A stretch of 33,849 nt of DNA from Anaerolineae bacterium (GTDB lineage: Bacteria; Chloroflexota; Anaerolineae; UBA1429): NCBI GenBank assembly GCA_007132185.1, contig SLPC01000095.1, positions 1 through 33,849 on the forward strand, written 5' to 3'. A model generated the notes under the pieces. It was not told the origin of the DNA and did no database searches. It was given only the letters and a program-made list of their open reading frames with translations. Both the position numbers and the translations under genes were made by a program. This document shows, one piece after another, positions 17,546-25,629 of this stretch. Numbering within the stretch: the stretch's first letter is position 1; every line of letters begins with the position of its first letter.

Positions 17546-19000
17546 ATGAGTTTCGATGTCAAACTGGGCTTTGTTCCCTCGATCCGCTCGCGTGCCGGCA
17601 TTTCAGACTGGTGCGCTGAACTCCGTACGCGCTGCATCGACGCCCTGGGGGCCATGGAAGGCTTGGAGCTCGTCTATCCGACAGCGGCTCCCGACGGGGA
17701 AACGCTGGACGCAGCCAAGGGCCATACCACCACCGGCGCCGTGGCGAATCTGGATGAAGGCGAGGTTGTCGCCGAGTATTTCCGTCGCGAGGGCGTGGAT
17801 GGCGTCATCCTCTGCTCGCTGAACTTTGGCGACGAGCGCTCCTGCTCCAAGATCGCCGAAGAGCTGGGCGTTCCGGTGCTCGTGGTGGCCACCAAAGAGC
17901 CGCCCGCTGTCGAGAACGCCAGCCTGGCCCGTCTCTCGGACTCGTACTGCGGTAACCTCTCTATCACCTCGGGCCTCTACCGGCGCAACATCCCGTTCTA
18001 CTATGCCGGTCTGTTCTTCCCCGAGGATGAAGAGTTTGTTGAGGAGGTCGACATCTTTGCCCGTGCCTGCTCGGCCGTCAAGGCCCTCATCGGCGCCCGC
18101 ATCGGCCAGGTGGGCGTGCGCCCCGGCACGTTCGAGACCGTAGCCTATGACGAAGTGGCCATGATCAACCAGTTCCAGCAGAATGTGATCCCCATCAATA
18201 TCTCGGATCTGTCGGTGCGGTTCGAGGCGCTGGCCGATGACGATCCGGAGGTGGTCGCCCGCGTAAAAGAGATCCGCGATTCGGTCGCCGAGGTCACTGT
18301 AGAGGAAGACTACCTGATTAACGCAGCCAAGTTTGAGCTGGCGCTGGCCGAGTTCTGGAACCAGAACAAGCTGTCGGCCATGGCCGTACAGTGCTGGCCC
18401 GCGGCTCGTTCGCTCTTTGGCATCTCGGTGTGCTCCAGCTATGGTCGGATGACCGAGCAGGGTATGTTGACCTCTTGCGAGACCGACGTGCTTGGCGCTC
18501 TTGCGATGCTGGTACAGTATGCGGCAGCGCGCGGCGAGGTGATCCCGCACTTTATCGACTGGACCATCCAGCACCGCGAGAACGAGAACTGGCTGCTGGC
18601 GTGGCACTGTGGCAATGCCCCGGCGAGCCTGGCCGCTGACCCTGCCAAGACCGCTCTGCGTTCGCGTCCCAATATGACGGGCGAGATCCCGGCGCAAGAG
18701 GAGGACCCGTCCGCTGGCCTCTACCAATTTCAGATCAAGCCCGGCCCCGTCACCTTCTGCCGGCTGGCCGAGTACAATAACGAGTGGAAGATGCTCATTG
18801 CCACCGGCGAGATCATCCCCAGCGAAGAGGATCTGGCCGGCACCTGGGCCTGGGTCGAGGTGTCCGATCATGCGTATCTGTATCGCACCCTGGTGGAGGA
18901 AGGCTTTATCCACCACGCAAACATGATCCATGGCGACCAGGTCGACGTGCTGCTCGAGGTCTGTCTGTTCCTCGGCATCGAGCCTGTGGTCGTCGAATAG
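17546..19000 (+). CDS. L-fucose/L-arabinose isomerase-like protein, copy 2
   Basis: Second FucI/AraA-superfamily isomerase, 484 residues, closely similar to copy 1 along its whole length. Shared blocks include YFRREGVDGV, GARIGQVGVRPGTFETVAYD, AVQCWPA, the SCETDVLGAL metal-ligand region, WHCGNAP, and the C-terminal FIHHANMIHGDQVDVL. Differences cluster at the N-terminus (an insertion around SRAGISDW) and around residues 220-245. Start is ATG 17546, with TTGGAGG five bases before it; a TTG at 17534 is part of that ribosome site. It sits 172 bases after the aldolase, so it may have its own promoter. Retention of two copies suggests different sugars or different expression. Confidence 0.85.
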   Translation: MSFDVKLGFVPSIRSRAGISDWCAELRTRCIDALGAMEGLELVYPTAAPDGETLDAAKGHTTTGAVANLDEGEVVAEYFRREGVDGVILCSLNFGDERSCSKIAEELGVPVLVVATKEPPAVENASLARLSDSYCGNLSITSGLYRRNIPFYYAGLFFPEDEEFVEEVDIFARACSAVKALIGARIGQVGVRPGTFETVAYDEVAMINQFQQNVIPINISDLSVRFEALADDDPEVVARVKEIRDSVAEVTVEEDYLINAAKFELALAEFWNQNKLSAMAVQCWPAARSLFGISVCSSYGRMTEQGMLTSCETDVLGALAMLVQYAAARGEVIPHFIDWTIQHRENENWLLAWHCGNAPASLAADPAKTALRSRPNMTGEIPAQEEDPSAGLYQFQIKPGPVTFCRLAEYNNEWKMLIATGEIIPSEEDLAGTWAWVEVSDHAYLYRTLVEEGFIHHANMIHGDQVDVLLEVCLFLGIEPVVVE

Positions 19001-19008
19001 GAAGTGCA

Positions 19009-19947
19009 ATGACGAGCAAGAATCAGATCATCGGTCTGGGGCTTACGACCCTGGACGTGCTTATTCGCCTGGGCGACATGCCGACCTGGGAACATGGCGC
19101 CCGTATCGACGCCTTTAGCTTTGATGGCGGCGGCCCGGTTGGCACTGGCCTGTGCGCTGCATCGCGCCTGGGCGCCCGCGTGGGCTTTGTCGGCACCGCG
19201 GGCAATGACCGCGTGGCCGACCTCAAGGTCGAGCTGCTGGCCGAGTACGGTGTCGACATCTCGCACCTGCTGCGGCGCGACGCGCCCGAAGACCAGGTCG
19301 TGATCGTGTATGTCGACTCGGAGACGGGCGAGCGCACCTTTTCGGGGTTTGGGCGCCCGCGCCAGAATCTACTCAAGCCGGAAGAGCTGGACAAGGACTA
19401 TATCTTGCAGGGCGAGTTCCTGCATCTGGAAGGCTTTCATCCCGAGGCTGCCGTACAGGCCGCCAAGTGGATGCACGAGGCCGGCAAGACGGTGGTGCTG
19501 GACGGCAGCAAGACCCGCGAGCCCGATGTGCGCCCGATCCATCAAGAGCTGATCCCGTATGTCGATGTCCTGATTTGCGGCGAGGGCTTTGGCTGCGCCC
19601 TCTCCAAGGAGCAGGGGCTCTATGACGCGGGGGAACGCATCTTGGAGATGGGCCCCAGTATCGTGGTGCAGACCGAGGGCGCCGATGGCAGCTATACGGT
19701 CACCAAGGACGACCGCTTTCACATCCCGGCTTTTCCTGTGGAGGTGGTGGATACCACCGGTGCCGGCGACGTGTTCCACGGCGCCTATATCGTGGGCCTG
19801 CTCCACGGGTGGGACCTGCGCACTGTGGCCCGTTTCTCAACGGCCGTGTCGGCGCTCAAGTGCATGAAGCTGGGTGGGCGCGGACCGATCCCGACCTACG
19901 ACCAGGTGGTCGAGTTCCTGCGCGAGCGCGAGGTCGAGCTAGCCTAA
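19009..19947 (+). CDS. PfkB family ketose kinase, copy 2
   Basis: PfkB kinase of 312 residues, paralogue of the kinase at 15585-16520. Same layout: FDGGGPVGTG (38-47), GNDRVADLK (66-73), LICGEGFG, and VDTTGAGDVFHGAYIVGL (247-264) with catalytic D254. ATG 19009 is eight bases after the isomerase 2 stop, with AGGAAG as ribosome site; the frame is open upstream only because it runs through the isomerase gene. Likely phosphorylates the ketose from isomerase 2 for the shared aldolase. It differs from copy 1 mainly between residues 110 and 180, the lid/substrate region. Confidence 0.92.
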   Translation: MTSKNQIIGLGLTTLDVLIRLGDMPTWEHGARIDAFSFDGGGPVGTGLCAASRLGARVGFVGTAGNDRVADLKVELLAEYGVDISHLLRRDAPEDQVVIVYVDSETGERTFSGFGRPRQNLLKPEELDKDYILQGEFLHLEGFHPEAAVQAAKWMHEAGKTVVLDGSKTREPDVRPIHQELIPYVDVLICGEGFGCALSKEQGLYDAGERILEMGPSIVVQTEGADGSYTVTKDDRFHIPAFPVEVVDTTGAGDVFHGAYIVGLLHGWDLRTVARFSTAVSALKCMKLGGRGPIPTYDQVVEFLREREVELA

Positions 19948-19978
19948 GGGCCGCCCATGGTTGCATGAGCTTGAATCC

Positions 19979-20017
19979 AAGGCGCGGGGACGGGTTCGCA
20001 CCCGTTTCTCGCGCCTT
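19979..20017 (+). terminator. long hairpin ending the sugar-catabolic locus
   Basis: AAGGCGCG (19979-19986) pairs with CGCGCCTT (20010-20017), and an inner ACGGGT/ACCCGT stem closes a TCGC-type loop. No T-run follows, so it is terminator-like rather than a textbook intrinsic terminator. It separates kinase 2 from rnpB. Confidence 0.5.
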
Positions 20018-20076
20018 GACGTGGCATCCAAGGCAGCAAGCTCTTGGCAAGGCGCTATTCTCCCGAGCCATCAGGT

Positions 20077-20105
20077 TTGGCGTTTGGCCGTCTGGCTGCT
20101 ATCAT
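20077..20105 (+). promoter_or_regulatory. rnpB promoter
   Basis: TTGGCG (20077-20082), 17-base spacer, TATCAT (20100-20105). The predicted start near 20112 coincides with the first bases of the RNase P RNA P1 helix. Confidence 0.7.
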
Positions 20106-20111
20106 TAGGGT

Positions 20112-20512
20112 AGCGAGTGGGCCAGGCGATCGCGCACCGCGGCACGGGAACGCGCTGCGGTGTGAGGAAAGTCCGAACTCCAAAGAGCACGATGCTGGAT
20201 AACGTCCAGGCGGGGTGATCCGACGGCACAGTGCAACAGAAAGCAGGGCGCCCTGACCTCTTTCGAGGGCAGGGTGAGATTGAAACGGTGGTGTAAGAGA
20301 CCACCAGCGGTTCGGGTGACCGGACCGGCTAGGCAAACCCCATCGGGAGCAAGACCAAGCATGAGGCGTCCCAGGCATGGCCTGGGTAGGGGCTGCTCGT
20401 CCCGGCCTCGGGTAGGTCGCGTGAGGCGTCGAGCAATCGGCGTCCCAGATAGATGATCGCAACCGTGGCAGCAATGCTACGGAACAGAATTCGGCTTATC
20501 GGCCCACTCGCC
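20112..20512 (+). ncRNA. rnpB: RNase P RNA (class A)
   Basis: Catalytic RNA of RNase P, which trims tRNA 5' ends. The terminal P1 helix is visible as GCGAGTGGGCC (20113-20123) against GGCCCACTCGC (20501-20511). Conserved regions appear in order: GAGGAAAGTCCGAACTC near 20165, ACAGAAA near 20235, GAGATTGAAACGGTG near 20275, AGGCAAACCCC near 20330, AGATAGATGATCGC near 20448, and ACAGAATTCGGCTTAT just before P1 closes. Size of about 400 bases fits bacterial type A. Confidence 0.96.
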
Positions 20513-20520
20513 ATTCAGCG

Positions 20521-20550
20521 CAACAAACTATCCCCGTTTGTTTTTTTCTT
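20521..20550 (+). terminator. rnpB intrinsic terminator
   Basis: AACAAAC (20522-20528) pairs with GTTTGTT (20536-20542) around a TATCCCC loop, running into seven T residues and CTT. It lies eight bases after the RNA's P1 helix and overlaps the last codons of the convergent glycosylase-like gene. Confidence 0.85.
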
Positions 20551-21154
20551 CGAGCCATGCCAGCGCACTGCGCAGGTCCTCGGCAATCATCTCTCGCTTG
20601 CTCGTTTCGATATAGAATGCCTTGCCCGCCTGCAGATAGGACGGGTATACGCGCGCGTCGCCGTAGCGATAGGTCGCCTTGCGCATCCTGTAGATCGAGC
20701 CGGCGGGGATGACCCGTTTGCCCGTCGTGCGTCGAGCGATCTCGTTGAACCCCCGAATGGCGACATCGCCCATCAGCAGATAGGCACCCACGTTGGGAAA
20801 GAGGGCCAGCTCCTGCTCCAAGAGATGCGAGCAGTGGCGGATGGGCGTCGCACGGATGGTGTACTCTTGCTTGGCGCACTTGACCGCCGTGGTGAGATAG
20901 ATGCCCTCTGCCAGCAACGCTTCCGCGGTGGGCACATCCAGCCCTGCGTCCCGAAAGGCCTCTAGCGTCGTCTCGCCATGCAGGGCGCCCGGCCCGGCGT
21001 ACAGGCGCTCGGCGGACTCTATCGGCGGCGCCTCGGCGATCAGGATCATGCGCACCGCCTCAGGGTCCACCTCTACAGCGGGCACGCTATAGCCAGCGTG
21101 CGCCAGTTCCTGACACGGAAACTCTTTGCAGCGCACAAAAGCTTCGACTTGCAT
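20528..21154 (-). CDS. uracil-DNA glycosylase-superfamily protein with four Fe-S-type cysteines
   Basis: Protein of 208 residues resembling family 4/5 uracil-DNA glycosylases, which remove uracil from DNA. LIAEAPPIESAERLYAGPG (38-56) corresponds to motif A; LTTAVKCAKQ...CSHLLEQEL (87-116) mirrors the family 4 segment carrying two cluster cysteines. C9, C14, C93 and C108 could hold a 4Fe-4S cluster, though the first pair is spaced C-x4-C rather than C-x2-C. The usual HPS of motif B reads YPSYLQAG (170-177), so activity is uncertain. Start: tandem ATGs at 21157 and 21154 follow GGGAGG; spacing favours the second. The C-terminal codons overlap the rnpB terminator. Stand-alone gene. Confidence 0.72.
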   Translation of the reverse strand: MQVEAFVRCKEFPCQELAHAGYSVPAVEVDPEAVRMILIAEAPPIESAERLYAGPGALHGETTLEAFRDAGLDVPTAEALLAEGIYLTTAVKCAKQEYTIRATPIRHCSHLLEQELALFPNVGAYLLMGDVAIRGFNEIARRTTGKRVIPAGSIYRMRKATYRYGDARVYPSYLQAGKAFYIETSKREMIAEDLRSALAWLEEKNKRG

Positions 21155-21330
21155 CATCCTGCCTCCCGATTGTGTGCCATCTGGTAGCTCCACTCTAATG
21201 CGACTCGCCCCCGCAGGCAAGGGCCGGAATCTCTCGCGCCCATTGCTTTGGGTCGGCGAAAAGGCGCTTGCGCTGGCGGCAGTATGCTGCCATACTCGAT
21301 GCATCTGACGATGTAAGAGGAGGGATTCTC

Positions 21331-22434
21331 ATGCGCATTTCTGACGTGCAGACCATCCGACTCCGTTTCCCCGATCGTGATGGGTACGCCGACGCTCAGC
21401 ACCGCTTTGGCGAGCGGGCCGGCGTGGCCGTGCGGGTGCACACCGACTCGGGGCTGGTAGGTCATGGCTACATCTATCTGGGCGTATCGATCCATGCCGG
21501 TGCGGCATTGCAGACGCTCATCGAGCGGCAGTTGGCGCCCGTGCTCATCAACGAGGACCCGTATATGACCCGGCTTCTCCGCGACCGTATGTGGCACGCG
21601 CTCGAGTACGTGGGCATCCAGGGGCTGTCGCACTTTGCCATCACCGCCCTGGATAGCTGCCTGTGGGACCTGATGGCGCGCGATCTGGGCGTGCCCGGCT
21701 GGCGATTGCTGGGCGCCTGTCGCGATCGCATCCCTGCCTATGCTATGGTAGGTTGGTACTATGATGATGACGATGACCTTGCCAAGTATCGGCAAGCCAT
21801 CGAGACGGCCGTCAGCGATGAGATGGCAGGCGTCAAGATCAAGGTGGCACGCGGCTCGCTCGAAGAAGATATACGCCGTATCGAGGCAGCTCGCAGCATC
21901 ATTGGGCGGGAGGGCGTGCTCATGGTGGATGCCAACCAGGTGCTCGATCGTAACGAGGCGTTGCGGCGTGGCCTGGTCTATCAGGAGTTGGGCGTCTACT
22001 GGTTCGAAGAGCCGCTGCGCCCCCATGATACCGCGGGCTATACCTGGCTATGCGACCATCTCACCATGCCTGTAGCGACGGGCGAGAACCACTATGGGCG
22101 CTATGCGGTGCAGGAGCTGCTCTCGGCGGGGGCGTGCGACATCTTGCAGCCCGATGCCCGACGCACCGGCGGCCCCAGTGAGTGGATGGAGATCGCGGGA
22201 CTGGCATCGGCCCATCACATGCCTATTGCCAGCCACGGCGGTGAGGGGGTGACGACGCACCTGCTGATGGCCACGCCATCGGCCATTTGGTGCGAGACGG
22301 GCGGCGTGCCCAGGGGTCGCGGCATGTACACCGACCGGGCGCGCATCGAGGATGGCTACATCTATGCGCCCGAGGCCATCGGGTTCGGGACCGAGCTGCG
22401 CGACGAGACGCTAGCTATGTGTCAGGTGGACTAG
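21331..22434 (+). CDS. mandelate racemase/muconate lactonizing enzyme family protein
   Basis: Enolase-superfamily enzyme of 367 residues that would abstract a proton alpha to a carboxylate. Residues visible: VKIK with K169 and K171 (base), metal ligands D200 (MVDANQ), E226 (FEEP) and E252 (TGENHYG), and H302 in ASHGG as second base, the pattern of mandelate-racemase-subgroup racemases and acid-sugar dehydratases. An unusual run of five Asp (145-149) lies just before the barrel. ATG 21331 follows GAGGAGGG; the frame is open a little further upstream without a ribosome site. Likely an acid-sugar dehydratase or racemase of unknown substrate. Monocistronic by layout, convergent with the sensor kinase. 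Confidence 0.88.
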   Translation: MRISDVQTIRLRFPDRDGYADAQHRFGERAGVAVRVHTDSGLVGHGYIYLGVSIHAGAALQTLIERQLAPVLINEDPYMTRLLRDRMWHALEYVGIQGLSHFAITALDSCLWDLMARDLGVPGWRLLGACRDRIPAYAMVGWYYDDDDDLAKYRQAIETAVSDEMAGVKIKVARGSLEEDIRRIEAARSIIGREGVLMVDANQVLDRNEALRRGLVYQELGVYWFEEPLRPHDTAGYTWLCDHLTMPVATGENHYGRYAVQELLSAGACDILQPDARRTGGPSEWMEIAGLASAHHMPIASHGGEGVTTHLLMATPSAIWCETGGVPRGRGMYTDRARIEDGYIYAPEAIGFGTELRDETLAMCQVD

Positions 22435-22448
22435 GGATTGGCTGAATG

Positions 22449-22490
22449 CGTGCTGGCTGGCCCAAGCCCTCCTGAACGCCTGCCAGCACG
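22449..22490. terminator. hairpin between convergent genes
   Basis: CGTGCTGGC (22449-22457) and GCCAGCACG (22482-22490) form a perfect 9-bp stem between the racemase-like gene and the sensor kinase end. The plus-strand tail ATTGTG is only weakly T-rich. Probably a shared terminator. Confidence 0.5.
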
Positions 22491-22529
22491 ATTGTGATCA
22501 GCGAAAGGGTGACACGCTCCCGAACTGTC

Positions 22530-23909
22530 TCAGCGTGCCGACGCATCGTTCTGAACCGGCATATGCACATATATCGTGGTTCCCTGGCCCGGGATACTCT
22601 TGGCGGTCATGTCGCCACCGTGGTTGCGCACCAGCTCGCGCGCAATGGCGAGGCCCAGGCCCGCGTGTCCGTCGCCCCGGTGCCGGTTCCTGTCTCCCCG
22701 AAAAAAGCGCTCAAAGAGGTGGGACTGATCCTCGGGCTGGATGCCCTCGCCCGTGTCCTGCACGGTGATGCACAGCCTCGCTGCATCGAGCTGTGCACTG
22801 ATGGTGACCGTGCCCCCCGCCGGTGTGTATCGCAGGGCATTACTGAGCAAATTGCCCAACACCTGCTCCATGCGCTGGGCGTCGGCATAGACGTCTGGTA
22901 GGGCGGGGACTATCGCCACATCGATAACCACCCCCCGGCTCTCGGCCTCGGAGCGAAAGTGAGCGGCCACACGACGGATCAGGGCATCCACGTTCACGGG
23001 CGCACGGTCCAGAGTCATCTGGCCTGCCTCGGCCAGAGCCAGGTCGCGCATATCGTCTACCAGCCGCTTGAGCAGCAAGGTCTGCTCGTACACAGGCTGG
23101 ATGTTCTCCTGATCCATGGGGAACACACCATCCTGCAGCGCCTCGAGCGTCCCCTGCATCACCGCCAGCGGCGTGCGCAACTCGTGGGCGATATCGTTCA
23201 CCATGCGTCGGCGCAGGCGATCCTGACGCTGCAAGTCCACCGCCATGTTGTTGAACCGCCTCGCCAAGGCCCCCACCTCGTCATCCGCCTGGACTTGGAC
23301 CCTGGCCGCCAGATCGCCCGCTGCGATCTGCTCGGTGGCCGCCTCTAGGTCCTGAAGCGGGAGCAGGACTGTGCGAGTGAGCATCAGGCCCAACCCGATG
23401 GCGATCAGCGATGACAGCGCGCCGGCAGAGAGAATGGTGGTGAGCAGACGCTGGTAATAAGCGCTCTCTTCCGCCCCGGTCTGGGTCACAAGATAGCCCA
23501 CGATCTGGCCCCTGGCGACCAGCGGCAAGCCGGACCGCAGGGAACTCGGAGGGAGGACGTGCCCCAAATGCGAACCCCCAGGGTCATAGCGCACCCGGCC
23601 CGTGGCATCGACCAGCAGCAGGGACGTCGTGCCCGGGGCCATATCCCCATGCATCCCCATGCCATGGTGCCGGGTTGTCTGTCGGCGAAAGATCGGTTCG
23701 ACATCGCGCCACTGCCCTTGCTCGAAAAAATGCTCCTCCAGCAGGGCCCGCAGGGCATCGGTTCGCATGGACGTATCTGTCGTAAGGTACTGGTCGAAAC
23801 CGCGGCGTGCTGACCAGTGGACGCTGACGGCCACCAGGGCCGTTGAAAGAGCCACCGCCATTGCCACGATCAATGATAGCCGCAGGGCCAGTGGTAGGCG
23901 TCTCAACAT
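22530..23909 (-). CDS. two-component sensor histidine kinase
   Basis: Membrane sensor kinase of 459 residues (BaeS/CusS-like layout). Two membrane segments (about 10-30 and 155-176) bracket an outer sensor domain. HAMP covers roughly 178-231, HisKA has NDIAHELRTPL with phospho-acceptor H242, and the ATPase domain has NLLSNALRYTP (N box), DTGEG (G1), FERFFRG (F box) and HAGLGLAIAREL (G2). The sensor domain carries HHGMGMHGDM (81-90), a His/Met-rich patch that could bind Cu, Ag or another metal; this is inference. It starts one base after the response regulator stop, so the two are co-transcribed and almost certainly partners. Confidence 0.95.
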   Translation of the reverse strand: MLRRLPLALRLSLIVAMAVALSTALVAVSVHWSARRGFDQYLTTDTSMRTDALRALLEEHFFEQGQWRDVEPIFRRQTTRHHGMGMHGDMAPGTTSLLLVDATGRVRYDPGGSHLGHVLPPSSLRSGLPLVARGQIVGYLVTQTGAEESAYYQRLLTTILSAGALSSLIAIGLGLMLTRTVLLPLQDLEAATEQIAAGDLAARVQVQADDEVGALARRFNNMAVDLQRQDRLRRRMVNDIAHELRTPLAVMQGTLEALQDGVFPMDQENIQPVYEQTLLLKRLVDDMRDLALAEAGQMTLDRAPVNVDALIRRVAAHFRSEAESRGVVIDVAIVPALPDVYADAQRMEQVLGNLLSNALRYTPAGGTVTISAQLDAARLCITVQDTGEGIQPEDQSHLFERFFRGDRNRHRGDGHAGLGLAIARELVRNHGGDMTAKSIPGQGTTIYVHMPVQNDASAR

Positions 23910-23910
23910 G

Positions 23911-24597
23911 CTAGGGCTCCCGAATCTTGTAGCCGATGCCGTGGACGGTGAGGATATAGGTTGGGCTGCAGGAGCTGGGCTCGATCTTGCGGCGCAGGTT
24001 CTTGATGTGCGTGTCTATGGTGCGATCATAACCCTCATAGGCCGCGCCCTGGGCAGCCTCCAGCAGTTGCAGACGAGTATATACGCGCCCGGGTGCCTGC
24101 ATGAGTGTGCGCAAGATCTCGAATTCGGACGGCGTCAGATCGGCTGTCTCGTTGCCGCACGTTACGGTGCGCCGGCCCACATCGAGGCGCAGATCGTCCA
24201 CCACGAGCATCTCGTCCTTGTCCCTCGCAGAGCGGCTATACCGTCGGAGCACGGCTCGCACCCGCGCTACGACTTCGCGCGGCGAAAAGGGCTTGGTAAC
24301 ATAGTCATCAGCGCCCAGTTCGAGACCCAAGACACGGTCTGTCTCCTCGACACGGGCGGTGACCATGATGATCGGCACATCCGATGACTCGCGCACTCTC
24401 CGGCACACGTCGATGCCGTCCATGCCAGGGAGCATCAGGTCGAGGATGATCAGGTTGGGGGCCTCCTGGCGGGCGCGCCGCAACGCTTCGTTCCCGTCAT
24501 AGGCCGTCAGCACCTGATAGCCAGCTTGCTCAAGGTAGCCCCGCAGTACGCGCACGATCTCGGCCTCGTCGTCCACCACCAGGATCTTGACGGTCAT
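23911..24597 (-). CDS. OmpR/PhoB family response regulator
   Basis: DNA-binding response regulator of 228 residues. Receiver domain: acidic VVDDE at 8-11, phospho-acceptor D53 in LILDLMLPGMDG, Thr/Ser switch in MVTAR and conserved Lys in VTKPFSP. The C-terminal winged helix has LTPSEFEILRTLM, DRTIDTHIKNLRRKIEP and VHGIGYKI, the PhoB-type recognition region. ATG 24597 follows GAGAGGAAGGGG; the frame extends upstream into the promoter region and is not used. First gene of the two-gene operon with the sensor kinase. A direct repeat upstream of its promoter may be its own binding site. Confidence 0.96.
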   Translation of the reverse strand: MTVKILVVDDEAEIVRVLRGYLEQAGYQVLTAYDGNEALRRARQEAPNLIILDLMLPGMDGIDVCRRVRESSDVPIIMVTARVEETDRVLGLELGADDYVTKPFSPREVVARVRAVLRRYSRSARDKDEMLVVDDLRLDVGRRTVTCGNETADLTPSEFEILRTLMQAPGRVYTRLQLLEAAQGAAYEGYDRTIDTHIKNLRRKIEPSSCSPTYILTVHGIGYKIREP

Positions 24598-24634
24598 GCG
24601 GCCCCTTCCTCTCATATTATGACTACCTGACCGG

Positions 24635-24663
24635 ATGGTATGCGCATAAGGTTGCGCTGTCAA
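24635..24663 (-). promoter_or_regulatory. two-component operon promoter
   Basis: Minus strand TTGACA (24663-24658), 17-base spacer, TACCAT (24640-24635), giving a start near 24628. A direct repeat AAGTATA (plus-strand positions 24680-24686 and 24700-24706, 20 bases apart) lies just upstream of the -35, a normal place for activator binding. Confidence 0.75.
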
Positions 24664-24765
24664 AACGCCCATAGGGACAAAGTATATCAGGCATATGCAA
24701 GTATAGTGTGGATGTGTGAGGATAATGTCAGCAAGGTCTGAAGAAACTGTGTGGGTGTGATGGTC

Positions 24766-24794
24766 TTGTGAAGACAGGCAAGAACGGCTATCAT
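24766..24794 (+). promoter_or_regulatory. promoter of the nucleoside phosphorylase operon
   Basis: TTGTGA (24766-24771), 17-base spacer, TATCAT (24789-24794), about 40 bases before the ribosome site of the phosphorylase gene. It points away from the response regulator promoter. Confidence 0.65.
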
Positions 24795-24839
24795 CTAGGT
24801 GTGGACGCTCGCCATTCTGCCTCATCAAGGAGTAGCTCG

Positions 24840-25619
24840 ATGCCCGATCTGGTTCTGGAACAGCAGGCTATCCCGCTGCTCGAGTATGATCCGTCGCCGG
24901 GGGTAATCGTGCCCCATGTTCCTGGGTTAGAGACGCCGTTACCAGAACGCTGGGTGCTCTGTTTTTTTGCTGAGCAGATTCAGACTCTGGTCGATCAGGG
25001 CCTGGCGATGCAGGTGGCAGCCACAGGCTCTGAAGCTGGGCCGATTCCGATCTATCAGCTACGACACCACGATCAGGATCTGATCCTGATGCACCCGGGG
25101 GTGGGGGCGCCCTTTTCGGCGGCGCTGCTAGAAGAGGCGATAGCCTGCGGGGCGCACAAGATCATTGTGTGCGGCGGCTGCGGCGTGCTGAATCGTGAGA
25201 TTGCTGTAGGGCATCTACTAGTGCCGGAGGATGCCGTGCGCGACGAGGGCACATCGTACCATTATCTCCCCGCATCAAGGCGAGTGGCTGCCACGCGCGA
25301 GGCTGTCCAGGCCATTGTCGCCACACTGGAGGCGGAGCAGGTACCCTATCTGCGCACCACTACCTGGACCACGGATGCGTTCTATCGGGAGACAGCTGCC
25401 AAGGTGCGCTTGCGTCGCGACGAGGGCTGTCTGTGTGTCGAGATGGAGGCTGCCGCCCTGTTCGCCGTCGCCCGGTACCGACAGATCCTGTTGGGGGTGC
25501 TATTGTATGCCGGCGACGATGTAAGTGGAACGATCTGGGATGGTCGCGGCTGGCATACCCGCACTGAGGCACGCCGAGAGGTGCTCCGGTTAGCCCTGGA
25601 CGCCTGTTGCCGAATGTAG
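24840..25619 (+). CDS. nucleoside phosphorylase (PNP/UDP family)
   Basis: Purine/uridine phosphorylase-fold protein of 259 residues that would split a nucleoside with phosphate into base and ribose 1-phosphate. The phosphate/ribose region has MHPGVGAP and IIVCGGCGVLN; the conserved VEMEAAALFAVARY (about 200-213) is the ribose-binding signature of uridine phosphorylase and 6-oxopurine phosphorylases. ATG 24840 follows AAGGAG by seven bases. Operon mates downstream are a small membrane protein (10 bases away) and an APC permease, suggesting salvage or degradation of imported nucleosides or bases. Base specificity is not clear. Confidence 0.88.
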   Translation: MPDLVLEQQAIPLLEYDPSPGVIVPHVPGLETPLPERWVLCFFAEQIQTLVDQGLAMQVAATGSEAGPIPIYQLRHHDQDLILMHPGVGAPFSAALLEEAIACGAHKIIVCGGCGVLNREIAVGHLLVPEDAVRDEGTSYHYLPASRRVAATREAVQAIVATLEAEQVPYLRTTTWTTDAFYRETAAKVRLRRDEGCLCVEMEAAALFAVARYRQILLGVLLYAGDDVSGTIWDGRGWHTRTEARREVLRLALDACCRM

Positions 25620-25629
25620 GGAGGATCTC

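Noticed and set aside
16477-19009. Long minus-strand reading frames (392 and 468 codons) opposite the aldolase and isomerase 2 genes
   Set aside because: They are mirror frames of strongly supported genes on the plus strand, low in recognisable motifs, and arise from the GC-rich codon pattern.
20055-20514. Minus-strand frames across the RNase P RNA
   Set aside because: The region is a structured RNA gene; the frames have no protein features.
21278-21291. GGCAG-TATG-CTGCC inverted repeat upstream of the mandelate racemase-like gene
   Set aside because: Could be an operator, but arms are short and no promoter could be placed with confidence.
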